Assembly (NCBI RefSeq): GCF_048269545.1
Contig: NZ_JBLXIJ010000001.1
Span: 620,001-684,000 of the forward strand
Source: Halpernia sp048269545
GTDB taxonomy: Bacteria; Bacteroidota; Bacteroidia; Flavobacteriales; Weeksellaceae
Reading direction: 5' to 3'
Length of the DNA: 64,000 bases
Shown here: positions 25,385 through 34,316 of the stretch, piece by piece
Numbering within the stretch: the first letter of the stretch is position 1
Layout: every line of letters starts with the position of its first letter
The notes under the pieces: generated by a model
Told to the model about the DNA's origin: nothing
The model's database searches: none
What the model saw: only the letters and a program-made list of their open reading frames with translations
Translations under genes and position numbers: made by a program

Positions 25385-26635
25385 ATGCTGTACAGAAATT
25401 TTCTCCTTTTATGCCTTGCTTTTAGTTTAACTTCTTGTAAAAAGAATTCCGATTCCGATAAAAATTCTTACCAAACCACGCTTCCAAATTTTGGAAATGT
25501 TGATGTTGATAAAATCTTTACAGAACAGAATATAAAAATACAGAACGAAGATTCTGTTAAAAAAACCATTCAAAATTATTACGAAAAAGTTTGGGAAAAA
25601 GGAAATTTAAGTGGTGGTCTTTTAGTAGCAAAAGGAAATAAAATTATTTTTGAAGATTACCGAGGTTTTGGTCGTGAAAATGAACAAATGCCCATTAATG
25701 AAAACACGCCACTTCACGTTGCTTCAGTTTCTAAAACTTTAACAGCAATGGCGACAATGAAATTAGTAGAAGGTGGTTTGCTTAAATTAGACGATCATTT
25801 AACTAAATTTTTTCCAAAATTTCCTTATCCACAAGTGACGGTCTTTAATCTTTTAACTCAAAGAAGTGGCTTACCAAAATATGAGTATTTTATTGAAAGA
25901 ATAAAACCTGAACCAACGGAACTTTCAAAAAAATATCTTACCAATCAAGATGTTTTAAATCTTTTAGAAAAATACAAACCAGAGCTCGCAAAACCTGTAA
26001 ATTCTGGCTTTATGTATTGCAATACCAATTTTGCTTTATTGGCTTTAATCTTAGAAAAAGTCACTAAAACACCTTTTCCACAAGCGATGCAAGAAATCAT
26101 TTTCAAACCTTTGAAAATGGATCATACTTATATTTTTCAGGAAAAAGATACGGCAACTGCGGCGCAATCTTTTTTTAACGGTGGAAATAAACTTTATCCT
26201 TTGGACCGACTTGATTTAATTTATGGTGATAAAAATGTTTACACAACGCCACGCGATTTATTAAATTTTTCTAAAGCACTTTTTGCGAAAAATTTTCTAA
26301 GAGAAGATTTAATGAGACTGGTTTTTGAACCACACAGTAATGAAAATCCCGGAATTAATAATTACGGAGTTGGTTTTAGAATGAAAATCTTTGATAATGG
26401 TGAAAAACTTACTTATCATAACGGTTGGTGGCACGGAAGTAACGCTGTTTTTGCGCATTTGCTGAAATCAAATGTTACGATTGTTGCTATTGGAAATAAA
26501 TATTCACAACGTGTTTATTCTGCTTTAGCGCTTTCCAGTTTATTTGAAGATTTTCCTTACGAAAAGGAAAAACTATTAAAAGTAACCACACCAAAAGACA
26601 GTTTAAAAAACTCGGTGGATGAAAGTTCAGAATAG
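25385..26635 (+). CDS. serine hydrolase lipoprotein, class C beta-lactamase / penicillin-binding fold
   Basis: 416 residues. Lipoprotein signal with LTSCKKN near residue 18. Catalytic motifs: VASVSKTLTAM (SxxK), YCNTNFALL (YxN) and YHNGWWHGSN near the C-terminus in the place of the KTG/HTG motif. This fold includes beta-lactamases, DD-peptidases and esterases. Sequence alone does not tell the substrate, and it is not evidence of antibiotic resistance. Confidence 0.88.
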   Translation: MLYRNFLLLCLAFSLTSCKKNSDSDKNSYQTTLPNFGNVDVDKIFTEQNIKIQNEDSVKKTIQNYYEKVWEKGNLSGGLLVAKGNKIIFEDYRGFGRENEQMPINENTPLHVASVSKTLTAMATMKLVEGGLLKLDDHLTKFFPKFPYPQVTVFNLLTQRSGLPKYEYFIERIKPEPTELSKKYLTNQDVLNLLEKYKPELAKPVNSGFMYCNTNFALLALILEKVTKTPFPQAMQEIIFKPLKMDHTYIFQEKDTATAAQSFFNGGNKLYPLDRLDLIYGDKNVYTTPRDLLNFSKALFAKNFLREDLMRLVFEPHSNENPGINNYGVGFRMKIFDNGEKLTYHNGWWHGSNAVFAHLLKSNVTIVAIGNKYSQRVYSALALSSLFEDFPYEKEKLLKVTTPKDSLKNSVDESSE

Positions 26636-26683
26636 AAAATTAAATTAATAAAAAACGTAACTTTCCGCCGAATTTTATTATCA

Positions 26684-28453
26684 ATGAAAAATTATTTTTA
26701 TTTAATTTTAATTACACTTTTTACAATTTCTTGTGCTCGAGTTGGTTCCCCAGTTGGTGGAAAAAAAGATACAATTGCTCCAAAATTTTTAGGTTCAAAT
26801 ATTGATTCTGCTCGTGTAAATGTTCCTCGAAATATAAAAGAACTTCGCTTGGATTTTGACGAATACATTACTTTGAAAGACATTAATAAAAATCTCATTA
26901 TTTCGCCACCCATAAAACAAATAACGAAAATTATTCCTTCTAATTTGGCGACAAAATTTTTATTAATTCAATGGAAAGATACTTTAGCGGAAAACACTAC
27001 TTATAGTTTTAATTTCGGTAATTCTATTATAGATTTTAATGAAGGAAATCCGCTTCCTTATTATAATTTTGCTTTTTCTACGGGCGATAAAATTGATAAT
27101 TTATATATTAGTGGAGTTGTGAAAGATGCTTTTGCGAATGGAAAAAATAGTACCGCAAATAAAGATCAAAATATTGTTGTTGGTTTATTTCAAGTGAAAG
27201 ATTCTATGGATTTTCGTCAAAAACCATATTACATTACAAAAGCGGATCCAGATGGTTATTTTGAACTAAATTATCTCTCTCCAGGAAAATATAAAATTAT
27301 AGCTTTTGAAGATGAAAATAGCAATTCTGTGTTTGATAATGGAAAAGAAAAAATTGGATTTCAGAAAGAAGACATTGATTTAAAACAAAATATTTCTGGT
27401 TTAAATTTAAAAATTTATCCTTCTAAAAAACCACAAAAATATGTAGAATGGAAATCGCAAACTGGTGGAATTTTACTTTTATTTGAAGGAAATCCAGAAG
27501 ATGTGAAAGTGACATCTAATGATAATTTGCTCAAAAATTATAAAGTTATTCATCAACCAAAATCCGATAGTGTAAATATTTATTTTGACGCACAACGCGA
27601 AAATATCGGTTTGCAAAATTCACAGAATTTGAAATTTAAATATGAAATTGGTTCAAAGAAAGATAGTGTTTCATTATTTTATAAACATGATCCAAAAAAT
27701 CTAATGGAATTGAGCAATAGAAATGGAAATTTGTTGCCACCGAAAAAAGATTTTAAAATCTATTCTAATTTACCTGTAGAAAATATTTTACCTGAAAAAT
27801 TCTCATTGGTTTCGGATAGTTTAAAGCAAGATTTTAAAGCGGGAATTTCAAAAACAAATCCGCATGAAATTTTTATAAAATCTGATTTTAAAGAAGGAAA
27901 AAAATACCAATTAACGGTTTTAAAAGAATCTGTTTCTTCTTATTTTGAAAGCATTGAGAAATCTTACCAATTTAATTTTGAGATAGATAAAGCTGAAAAT
28001 TATGGAAGTTTTACTTTAAATTTAATAAATAAACCAGAACATCCATTTTGGATTGAACTTGTAAATAATGAGGATAAAGTTGCTTATTCTAAAAAATCAA
28101 CAGAGTTAGAAAATAAATTCACAGAGCTAAAACCAAGGGTTTATTCTGTCAGAATTTTGGTGGATAATAATGAAAATGGAGTTTGGGACACCGCAGATTT
28201 TATGACACAAACCTACGCAGAAGATGTATTTTCATTTAATAAAAAATTAGAGGTAAAACCTTTTTGGGAAATTGTAGAAAGTTGGGATTTGCAAAATCAG
28301 GCTCCAATTGATGAATCTGAAAATTTACCAGAAATTGCGCCACAAAATAAACAAGAAAGCAAGTCAAAAGAATTTCAAAAAAGCCCTGATTTACCACCGA
28401 TAAGAAGAGATAAAGTTCTCCCGAAAATGAAGGAAAAAGTTCTCCAAAAATAA
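26684..28453 (+). CDS. lipoprotein with SbsA-type Ig-like domain
   Basis: 589 residues. Lipoprotein signal (ISCARVGSPVGGKKDTIAPK, acylated Cys near 17), followed at once by the Big_5/SbsA Ig-like domain (LDFDEYITLKDINKNLIISP, with NTTYSFNFGNSIIDFNEG). Then a SpaA/CNA-like beta domain (DGYFELNYLSPGKYKIIAFE, with DENSNSVFDNG). The second half repeats the plan (RVYSVRILVDNNENGVWD). A widespread Bacteroidetes surface lipoprotein whose function is not established. It ends 2 bp before the haem-binding gene. Confidence 0.85.
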   Translation: MKNYFYLILITLFTISCARVGSPVGGKKDTIAPKFLGSNIDSARVNVPRNIKELRLDFDEYITLKDINKNLIISPPIKQITKIIPSNLATKFLLIQWKDTLAENTTYSFNFGNSIIDFNEGNPLPYYNFAFSTGDKIDNLYISGVVKDAFANGKNSTANKDQNIVVGLFQVKDSMDFRQKPYYITKADPDGYFELNYLSPGKYKIIAFEDENSNSVFDNGKEKIGFQKEDIDLKQNISGLNLKIYPSKKPQKYVEWKSQTGGILLLFEGNPEDVKVTSNDNLLKNYKVIHQPKSDSVNIYFDAQRENIGLQNSQNLKFKYEIGSKKDSVSLFYKHDPKNLMELSNRNGNLLPPKKDFKIYSNLPVENILPEKFSLVSDSLKQDFKAGISKTNPHEIFIKSDFKEGKKYQLTVLKESVSSYFESIEKSYQFNFEIDKAENYGSFTLNLINKPEHPFWIELVNNEDKVAYSKKSTELENKFTELKPRVYSVRILVDNNENGVWDTADFMTQTYAEDVFSFNKKLEVKPFWEIVESWDLQNQAPIDESENLPEIAPQNKQESKSKEFQKSPDLPPIRRDKVLPKMKEKVLQK

Positions 28454-28455
28454 AT

Positions 28456-28914
28456 ATGAAAACATTTAAAACAATCGTATTTTGGTTTTTGATTGGGATT
28501 TCACTTATTCAATTTATCCCAATTGATAGAGAAAATAAACCTGTGAAAAAATCAGAAAACTTTGTCGAGGTTTTAAATTCGCCACCAAAAGTTCAAAATT
28601 TGCTAAAAAATGCTTGTTACGATTGTCATTCTAATGAGACAAAATATCCAAATTATGCTTTTATAGCGCCACTTTCTTGGGCTGTAAAAAACCATGTGAA
28701 TGATGGAAGAGAACATCTGAATTTCTCGGAATGGGCGACTTTTAATTCGGATTTGAAGAAAAATATGTTAGAAAATTCAATCTCGGATTTAGAACAATAT
28801 AAAATGCCGATGTCTGCGTATATTGCGTATCATCCGAAAGCGAATATTACAAAAGCAGATAGGCAAATTCTTATTAATTATTTTGAAGCATTATTGAAAT
28901 CTAAAGAATATTAA
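28456..28914 (+). CDS. haem-binding domain (c-type cytochrome-like) protein
   Basis: 152 residues: an N-terminal membrane anchor or signal (TIVFWFLIGISLIQFIP), then ACYDCHSNETKYPNYAFIAP with the CxxCH haem c site and WAVKNHVNDGREHLNFSEW, and the closing PMSAYIAYHPKANITKADRQ, whose Met may be the second ligand. This is the periplasmic haem-binding domain family of Bacteroidetes. It follows the Ig-like lipoprotein after 2 bp. Its 3' end overlaps the convergent NUDIX gene by 14 bp. Confidence 0.88.
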   Translation: MKTFKTIVFWFLIGISLIQFIPIDRENKPVKKSENFVEVLNSPPKVQNLLKNACYDCHSNETKYPNYAFIAPLSWAVKNHVNDGREHLNFSEWATFNSDLKKNMLENSISDLEQYKMPMSAYIAYHPKANITKADRQILINYFEALLKSKEY

Positions 28915-29416
28915 AATATTTTTTTAAAAATTTTCTTTGGGAATCAAAAGCTAAATCTTTAATTTTTAGTTCATTTTGTTTTAACCAAACTACTTCAGAA
29001 ACTTCTTCTAATTGGAGATTGAGTTGCGTTTCTTTTTCTATTTCATAAAGATAAAACAAATCTAAAGTATTGTATTTTATATTTTTAAAAAGATAAGTGT
29101 TTGGTAAACTTCCCAAATATTTTAAATTTTCAGGTTTAATATTTAGGTTTAATTCTTCTTTTAACTCTCTTTTACAAGTTTCTTCAGAAGATTCGTTGGT
29201 GTCTGTAAATCCACCGGCTAAATCTAAAAAGCCTTTTTGGGGATTTTTATTTCTACAGGTAAATAAATATTTGTCTTTAAATTTTATTAAAACTGCGACT
29301 GCAGCTGCGCAATTTTGATACATTACAAAATCACAATTGCTGCAAGTTAATTTTGAATCCTGATCCCAAATTAAAGTTTGATGTCCACATTTTGGGCAAA
29401 ATGATAACTCTTCCAT
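28901..29416 (-). CDS. NUDIX hydrolase with N-terminal zinc ribbon
   Basis: 171 residues. Zinc ribbon FCPKCG...CSNCDF (residues 7-31), then a NUDIX domain with the box GGFTDTNESSEETCKRELKE and EEL (the GX5EX7REUXEEXG pattern). The ribbon-NUDIX order resembles NudC-type NADH pyrophosphatases, but the protein is shorter than NudC, so the substrate (a nucleotide diphosphate derivative) stays open. Last gene of a minus-strand operon, 2 bp after xerD. Confidence 0.87.
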   Translation of the reverse strand: MEELSFCPKCGHQTLIWDQDSKLTCSNCDFVMYQNCAAAVAVLIKFKDKYLFTCRNKNPQKGFLDLAGGFTDTNESSEETCKRELKEELNLNIKPENLKYLGSLPNTYLFKNIKYNTLDLFYLYEIEKETQLNLQLEEVSEVVWLKQNELKIKDLAFDSQRKFLKKYFNIL

Positions 29417-29418
29417 TA

Positions 29419-30324
29419 TTACTTTTTATTTCTAGGATGATAATTTAAAATCACATTTCGCAATTCTTCAGTTTGCAAATGCGTATAAATTTCAGTTGTT
29501 GTAATACTTGAATGTCCCAACATTTCTTGAATATACCGCAAATCCGCACCATTCTGAAGTAAATGTGTCGCAAATGAATGCCGAAAAGTGTGTGGTGAAA
29601 TTGTTTTATTAATATTTGCTTTTTCTGCTAATTCTTTAATAATAATAAAAACCATCACGCGTGACATTGCAGAACCGCGTCTATTTAGGAAAACTACATC
29701 TTCGTGTTTTTTCTTTATTTTTATATTTATTCTACACTCTTTTAAGAAATCTAGAATTACTTCCGCTGTAAAATCTGCAATAGGCACAAAACGAGTTTTA
29801 TTTCCTTTTCCATCTACACTCAAATAATTTTCTTTAAAATTTATGTTAGAAACTTTTAGGTTTACTAATTCGGAAACTCGTAAACCGCATCCATAAAGCG
29901 TTTCAACGATACAATAATTTCTTTGTCCGAGAATAGAACTGCGATCAACGGCTTTTATAATTTTTTCTATTTCATTCACAGAAAGCGTGTCGGGTAAATA
30001 AATTCCGAGTTTTGGACCTTCTAAAAGTGAAGTAGGATTGTCTTCTCTAATTTCTTCTTCTACTAAAAAATTGAAAAATGATTTTATGGAAGAAACCCAT
30101 CTTGCTTGTGAACGTTCGCTAAATTTTTGTTTGCTATTTTGAAAAAGATATTCTTGGATTTGTTCGTAGGAAATATTTTCTGGCGTAACATTATGCAAAT
30201 TTTCTAATGCAAAATTCTTAATCTTATTAACGTCTCTTAAATAAGCGTCTAAAGTATTTTTTGAAAAACTCTTCTCCAATAAAAGATAGTTTTCATAATC
30301 CTTAATTTTTTCACTCCATTCCAT
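29419..30324 (-). CDS. xerD: XerD, site-specific tyrosine recombinase
   Basis: 301 residues. N-terminal SAM-like DNA-binding domain (SFSKNTLDAYLRDVNKIKNF) and catalytic domain with YGCGLRVSELVNLKVSNI (Arg), the Lys hairpin near DGKGNKTRFVPI, SPHTFRHSFATHLLQNGADL (HxxR), LGHSSITTTEIYTH (His and nucleophile Tyr). This is the housekeeping chromosome-dimer resolvase type, with no mobile-element neighbours. XerC/XerD assignment is by overall resemblance and is the less certain part. Confidence 0.9.
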   Translation of the reverse strand: MEWSEKIKDYENYLLLEKSFSKNTLDAYLRDVNKIKNFALENLHNVTPENISYEQIQEYLFQNSKQKFSERSQARWVSSIKSFFNFLVEEEIREDNPTSLLEGPKLGIYLPDTLSVNEIEKIIKAVDRSSILGQRNYCIVETLYGCGLRVSELVNLKVSNINFKENYLSVDGKGNKTRFVPIADFTAEVILDFLKECRINIKIKKKHEDVVFLNRRGSAMSRVMVFIIIKELAEKANINKTISPHTFRHSFATHLLQNGADLRYIQEMLGHSSITTTEIYTHLQTEELRNVILNYHPRNKK

Positions 30325-30330
30325 TTTTAT

Positions 30331-30765
30331 TTAAGATTGAAAAAGTTGGTTTTCATCTATTTTTAACACTTCAATTTCGTGTTCCTTTAAGAAAGAAATT
30401 CCATCGAAATCAGAGTAATCTTCTATATAAACCAACTTTTTTATTCCGGCCTGCAAAATAAGTTTGCTGCATTGTTTGCAAGGTGAAAGTGTAATATAAA
30501 GTGTGGCTCCTTTTGCAGATTGAGTACTTGTTGCGAGTTTTAGAATTGCATTGGCTTCCGCGTGTAAAACGTACCAAAGTGTATTTCCTTCATTATCTTC
30601 ACAGCAATTTTCAAAACCAGAAGGCGTTCCATTATAACCATCAGAAATTATCATTCTGTCTTTTACAATAAGCGCACCTACTTTTTTTCTTTTGCAATAA
30701 GACAATTTTGCCCATTCCATCGCCATTTTTAAATAGGCTTTATCAAATTTTGTAATTTTTGCCAT
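30331..30765 (-). CDS. deoxycytidylate (dCMP) deaminase
   Basis: Converts dCMP to dUMP for thymidylate synthesis. 144 residues; zinc site HAEANAIL (His plus the proton-shuttling Glu) and LSPCKQCSKLI (two Cys), with the early SYCKRKKVGALIVKD and GYNGTPSGFENCCED typical of the ComE/dCMP deaminase group. Its start abuts the stop of the enoyl-CoA hydratase gene, and xerD follows 6 bp later. Confidence 0.92.
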   Translation of the reverse strand: MAKITKFDKAYLKMAMEWAKLSYCKRKKVGALIVKDRMIISDGYNGTPSGFENCCEDNEGNTLWYVLHAEANAILKLATSTQSAKGATLYITLSPCKQCSKLILQAGIKKLVYIEDYSDFDGISFLKEHEIEVLKIDENQLFQS

Positions 30766-31533
30766 TTAAAAATTGGGTTTCCTTTTTTCTAAAAATGCAC
30801 TCACACCTTCTTTTTTATCCTCTAAATCAAACAATTCACCGAAAGATTTTATTTCAGTTTCAAAGCCTTCTAAAGTATTATATAAATTGACTGCTTTTAT
30901 TGCTTTTTGAATGGCGAGTGGAGAATTTCGAGAAATTGTAATTGCTAATTCTAAACATTTACTTAAAAGTTCTTCGCTACTGAAAACTTCATTTACCAAA
31001 CCAATTTCTTTTGCTTTTTGTGCAGAAATCATTTTTGCGGAAAAAATCATTTCATTTGCCATTCCTTTCCCTACTAATTTTGGTAATCTTTGTGTTCCGC
31101 CGTAACCGGGAATTAATCCTAAAGTAACTTCTGGTAAACCAAGTTTTGCATTTTCTGAAGCATATCTAATGTGACAAGACATTGCCAATTCTAAACCGCC
31201 ACCTAAAGCAAAACCATTTACAGCTGCAATTACAGGTTTGCTTAAATTTTCGATTTTATTAAATAATTTTTCTTGTCCAAACCGAGCTAAATTTTCTGCA
31301 TTTGCCGAACCAAAATCACTAAATTCTTTTATATCTGCACCTGCAACAAAAGATTTTTCTCCAGCTCCTGTTAAAATAGCAACACGGCAATCTTTATCTT
31401 CATTTATTTCTGAAAAGACGTTTGAAAGTTCTTCAATAATAGTTTTGTTTAAAGCATTTAAACTTTCGGGTTTATTGATTGTAATTGTGGTTACAAAATT
31501 TTCTTTGGAAATGCTTAAAAATTGATAGTTCAT
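30766..31533 (-). CDS. enoyl-CoA hydratase/isomerase
   Basis: 255 residues of the crotonase family. Oxyanion-hole segment AGADIKEFSDFG and NGFALGGGLELAMSCHIRYA; catalytic Glu region GLPEVTLGLIPGYGGTQRLP. Adds water across the double bond of 2-enoyl-CoA in fatty-acid breakdown or related routes (crotonyl-CoA is a likely substrate). First gene of a four-gene operon with dCMP deaminase, xerD and the NUDIX gene, an odd metabolic mixture held together by tight spacing. Confidence 0.9.
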   Translation of the reverse strand: MNYQFLSISKENFVTTITINKPESLNALNKTIIEELSNVFSEINEDKDCRVAILTGAGEKSFVAGADIKEFSDFGSANAENLARFGQEKLFNKIENLSKPVIAAVNGFALGGGLELAMSCHIRYASENAKLGLPEVTLGLIPGYGGTQRLPKLVGKGMANEMIFSAKMISAQKAKEIGLVNEVFSSEELLSKCLELAITISRNSPLAIQKAIKAVNLYNTLEGFETEIKSFGELFDLEDKKEGVSAFLEKRKPNF

Positions 31534-31591
31534 GGTTTAATTTAAATTTAAAAATGCAATTTATGAAAATTGGATTAAAAAATATTTCTAA

Positions 31592-33082
31592 TTATTCTGC
31601 AGAATGACTTATCATATTACTGTCAATTTTAATTTGAAGTTTTTCTGCTATTTTCATTCCTAATTCAATATTTGCTCTGAAGAAATGACACAATTGCCGG
31701 TTTATAATTTCATCTTTTTTCTCACCTTTTATTCCGCGCATATGATCTACAATATTATTAATAAGATTTTCTCTTGCTTCTCTATTCATTGCATTGGTGT
31801 AAAGCAAACCTGGTTGTGTATAATGGTCGTCGTCATTTGCGTTTCTATTAAAATTTGCAACATGAAGACTGTCTAAATCATATTCAAAATTTTTATATTT
31901 TTCATCAGGTTTCACCACGCCAAAACTATTTGGATAATAATTTGGTTCATCTCTATATTGCTTTGAGTCTGCCATAAAACCGTCCCTTTGGAAATTATTA
32001 AAACCAAAAGGACATCGGTTTACTTCCAACTGATTTCCATTGACACCAATTCTATATCTTGCTGCATCTGCGTAAGAAAATAATCTTCCTTGCAACATTT
32101 TGTCTGGTGAAAAACTAATTCCATTTATTAAATTACTCGGAGAAAATGCGGCCTGTTCTACATGCGCAAAATAATTATTTGGAATTTCATTAAGTTCCAT
32201 TTCACCAACTTCTATTAAAGGGAATTCTTCTTGAAACCAAACTTTAGTTACATCAAATGGATTCCATCGGAATTCTTTCGCTTGTTCATCTGTCATTACT
32301 TGGATGTACATTTTCCATTTCGGGAAATCACCTTTTTCAATTGCATTTACTAAATCTTCTTGTGCAAAATCGGGATTTTCACCTTGCATTTTTTTCGCTT
32401 CTTCGGAAGAGAAATTTTTAATTCCTTGCTCGGTTTTAAAATGAAATTTCACCCAAACTCTTTCATTATTTTCATTAATCATAGAAAAAGTATGAGAGCC
32501 AAATCCGTGCATATGTCTGTAACCAACCGGAGTTCCGCGCTCCGACATTACAATTAAAACTTGGTGTAAACTTTCGGGGTTTAAACTCCAATAATCCCAC
32601 ATCACAGTTTTATCTCGCAAATTAGTTTTTGGAATTCGCTTTTGTGTATGTATAAAATCTGGGAATTTTTTGGCATCTTTTATAAAGAAAACAGGCGTAT
32701 TGTTTCCTACTAAATCCCAATTTCCATCTTCAGTATAAAATTTTAAAGCAAAACCACGCGGATCACGTTCTGTATCTGCACTTCCTTTTTCACCGGCAAC
32801 AGTAGAAAATCTCGCAAACATTTTACAAGAATTTCCAACCTTTGAAAATAATTTTGCTTTGGTATATTTTGAAATATCATGCGTAACTGTAAAAGTCCCA
32901 TAAGCGCCGCTTCCTTTTGCATGAACCACTCTTTCTGGAGTTCGCTCGCGAACGAAATGGGCTAAATTTTCTTGTAAAATAAAATCTTGCAAAAATAAAG
33001 GACCGCGCTCACCCACAGATTGAGAATCCTGGTGATCAAAATATGGAGATCCAGAAGCGTTTGTTAATTTTTTAGAATCCAT
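31592..33082 (-). CDS. katA: monofunctional haem catalase (small-subunit clade)
   Basis: Converts H2O2 to water and oxygen. 496 residues: GERGPLFLQDFILQENLAHF, the distal His in RVVHAKGSGAYGTF, ARFSTVAGEKGSADTERDPR, the Asn region GNNTPVFFIKD, and the haem-ligating Tyr in RLFSYADAARYRIG. The length matches small-subunit catalases (KatA). It is divergent from oxyR, its expected regulator. -7 box TAAATTTG on the minus strand at 33103-33110. Confidence 0.97.
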   Translation of the reverse strand: MDSKKLTNASGSPYFDHQDSQSVGERGPLFLQDFILQENLAHFVRERTPERVVHAKGSGAYGTFTVTHDISKYTKAKLFSKVGNSCKMFARFSTVAGEKGSADTERDPRGFALKFYTEDGNWDLVGNNTPVFFIKDAKKFPDFIHTQKRIPKTNLRDKTVMWDYWSLNPESLHQVLIVMSERGTPVGYRHMHGFGSHTFSMINENNERVWVKFHFKTEQGIKNFSSEEAKKMQGENPDFAQEDLVNAIEKGDFPKWKMYIQVMTDEQAKEFRWNPFDVTKVWFQEEFPLIEVGEMELNEIPNNYFAHVEQAAFSPSNLINGISFSPDKMLQGRLFSYADAARYRIGVNGNQLEVNRCPFGFNNFQRDGFMADSKQYRDEPNYYPNSFGVVKPDEKYKNFEYDLDSLHVANFNRNANDDDHYTQPGLLYTNAMNREARENLINNIVDHMRGIKGEKKDEIINRQLCHFFRANIELGMKIAEKLQIKIDSNMISHSAE

Positions 33083-33102
33083 TTTTGAATTTTTTATTTA
33101 AA

Positions 33103-33161
33103 CAAATTTACTATTTAGTTTGCTTTAAATATGTATAATTCTAAAAACATAATTATATTTG
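33103..33161. promoter_or_regulatory. divergent promoters of katA and oxyR
   Basis: TAAATTTG on the minus strand (33103-33110) serves katA and TATATTTG on the plus strand (33154-33161) serves oxyR. The 43 bp between are where OxyR would bind; no clear ATAG-type OxyR half sites could be picked out by eye. Confidence 0.55.
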
Positions 33162-33181
33162 TAATAGATAAAATTTATTAA

Positions 33182-34138
33182 ATGAATATACAGCAATTGG
33201 AATATCTTATCGCAGTGGATAAATATAAACATTTTGGGAATGCAGCAAAGTCATGTTTTATAACACAACCTACTCTGAGTGCGATGATTCAGAAGTTTGA
33301 GGATGAATTGGATGTTAAAATATTTGATCGTACAACACATCCCATTCGAACTACAGATGCTGGAATTGAAATAATAAAACAAGCCACTTTAATTATTGAT
33401 AATGTAATGGAACTGCGTAATAAAGCGGATCAACTTAATAATATTTTGGGAGGTAAATTAAATTTAGGGATTATTCCAACAGTTTCTGGGTGTCTAATTC
33501 CAACAGAAATCTTTGAATTTATTTCTAATAATGAAAAAATAGAACTCAATGTAAAAGAAATGACCACAGAAAGTATTATAAAAGCTTTAAAAAGTGGTGA
33601 ATTGGATGCAGGAATTATTTCTACACCTTACAATGAAGCAGAAGAGTTTTCAAAAACATTTATTTTTAATGAAGAATTGATGGTATATTCTTCCGGGGAA
33701 AATAAAACAAAAAAAGAGTCTTTTATTCTTCCTGAAGAAATTGACATAGATAAAGTTTGGCTTTTAGAAGAAGGAAATTGTCTGCGAAATCAGTTTGAAA
33801 AGATTTGTCACTTAAAAGAAAATTCCGCCAAACCAAAAAATTTAGAATTTTTGGCTTCTAATATTTCTACATTAATCCATATGGTAGATAAAATGGGCGG
33901 AATTACCATTTTACCAGAATTGGCTGTTGACCAATTATCAGAAACACAGAGGAATAATGTTTCTCATTTTGTAAAACCTTTTCCTTTTCGCGAAATTTCA
34001 ATTATTTATTATAAACCTACTTATAAACAAAAAATCATTGATGAATTGGTGAATTCCATCCAAAAATCTTTGAAGTTTAAATTAAATTATTATAAAGCTC
34101 CTAAAGATTTTGTTGCGATACAAGCATCTGTAAATTAA
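33182..34138 (+). CDS. oxyR: OxyR, LysR-type peroxide sensor
   Basis: 318 residues. N-terminal winged helix (MNIQQLEYLIAVDKYKHFGN, QPTLSAMIQKFEDEL, FDRTTHPIRTTDAG) and a LysR effector domain. The two redox cysteines are at residues 200 and 209 in GNCLRNQFEKIC, the same 8-residue spacing as Cys199 and Cys208 of E. coli OxyR. Oxidation to a disulfide activates transcription of peroxide defence genes such as the divergent catalase. Confidence 0.95.
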   Translation: MNIQQLEYLIAVDKYKHFGNAAKSCFITQPTLSAMIQKFEDELDVKIFDRTTHPIRTTDAGIEIIKQATLIIDNVMELRNKADQLNNILGGKLNLGIIPTVSGCLIPTEIFEFISNNEKIELNVKEMTTESIIKALKSGELDAGIISTPYNEAEEFSKTFIFNEELMVYSSGENKTKKESFILPEEIDIDKVWLLEEGNCLRNQFEKICHLKENSAKPKNLEFLASNISTLIHMVDKMGGITILPELAVDQLSETQRNNVSHFVKPFPFREISIIYYKPTYKQKIIDELVNSIQKSLKFKLNYYKAPKDFVAIQASVN

Positions 34139-34147
34139 TTTAAAAAG

Positions 34148-34180
34148 TTTGTTACAATTGAATTTTAAATCTTAAATTTG
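34148..34180 (+). promoter_or_regulatory. metK promoter
   Basis: TTTG at 34148-34151, a 21-base spacer and TAAATTTG at 34173-34180, a near-ideal Bacteroidetes promoter. The expected start of transcription falls just before the first paired base of the SAM-II aptamer. Confidence 0.7.
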
Positions 34181-34191
34181 TCCCCAATATT

Positions 34192-34243
34192 TCGAGGAAA
34201 AATTTGAACTGATTGCAACCTCTCAAAAAAATGCTAAAACAGA
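34192..34243 (+). ncRNA. SAM-II riboswitch aptamer upstream of metK
   Basis: P1 is GAGG (34194-34197) with CCTC (34219-34222). The loop contains the conserved ATTGCAA (34212-34218). The pseudoknot is CTG (34209-34211) with CAG (34240-34242), and GCA (34215-34217) with TGC (34232-34234), followed by the conserved GCTAAAA (34233-34239). Block order, spacing and the TTGCAA and GCTAAAA sequences match the SAM-II (metA-type) aptamer as remembered from the crystallised example. It senses S-adenosylmethionine, the product of MetK. Confidence 0.85.
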
Positions 34244-34262
34244 TTTTCTATTTTAGCTTTTT
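34230..34262 (+). terminator. terminator-like hairpin overlapping the SAM-II aptamer
   Basis: GCTAAAA (34233-34239) can pair with TTTTAGC (34251-34257), with further A/T pairs outside one mismatch, followed by a T run. The 5' arm is the same GCTAAAA used by the aptamer pseudoknot, so the two folds exclude each other. The stem is weak (two G-C pairs). Confidence 0.5.
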
Positions 34263-34316
34263 CAAGGGTCTTTATTTTTCAAAATTTTTTCTATAATTAA
34301 TTTTAAATAAAAGTTT

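Noticed and set aside
25385..26635. Antibiotic-resistance beta-lactamase
   Set aside because: Motifs show only the general serine beta-lactamase/DD-peptidase fold; a lipoprotein esterase or peptidase is as likely.
29419..30324. Tyrosine recombinase as an integrase of a mobile element
   Set aside because: Sequence resembles housekeeping XerD, it sits in an operon with metabolic genes, and no tRNA, attachment repeats or phage genes are near.
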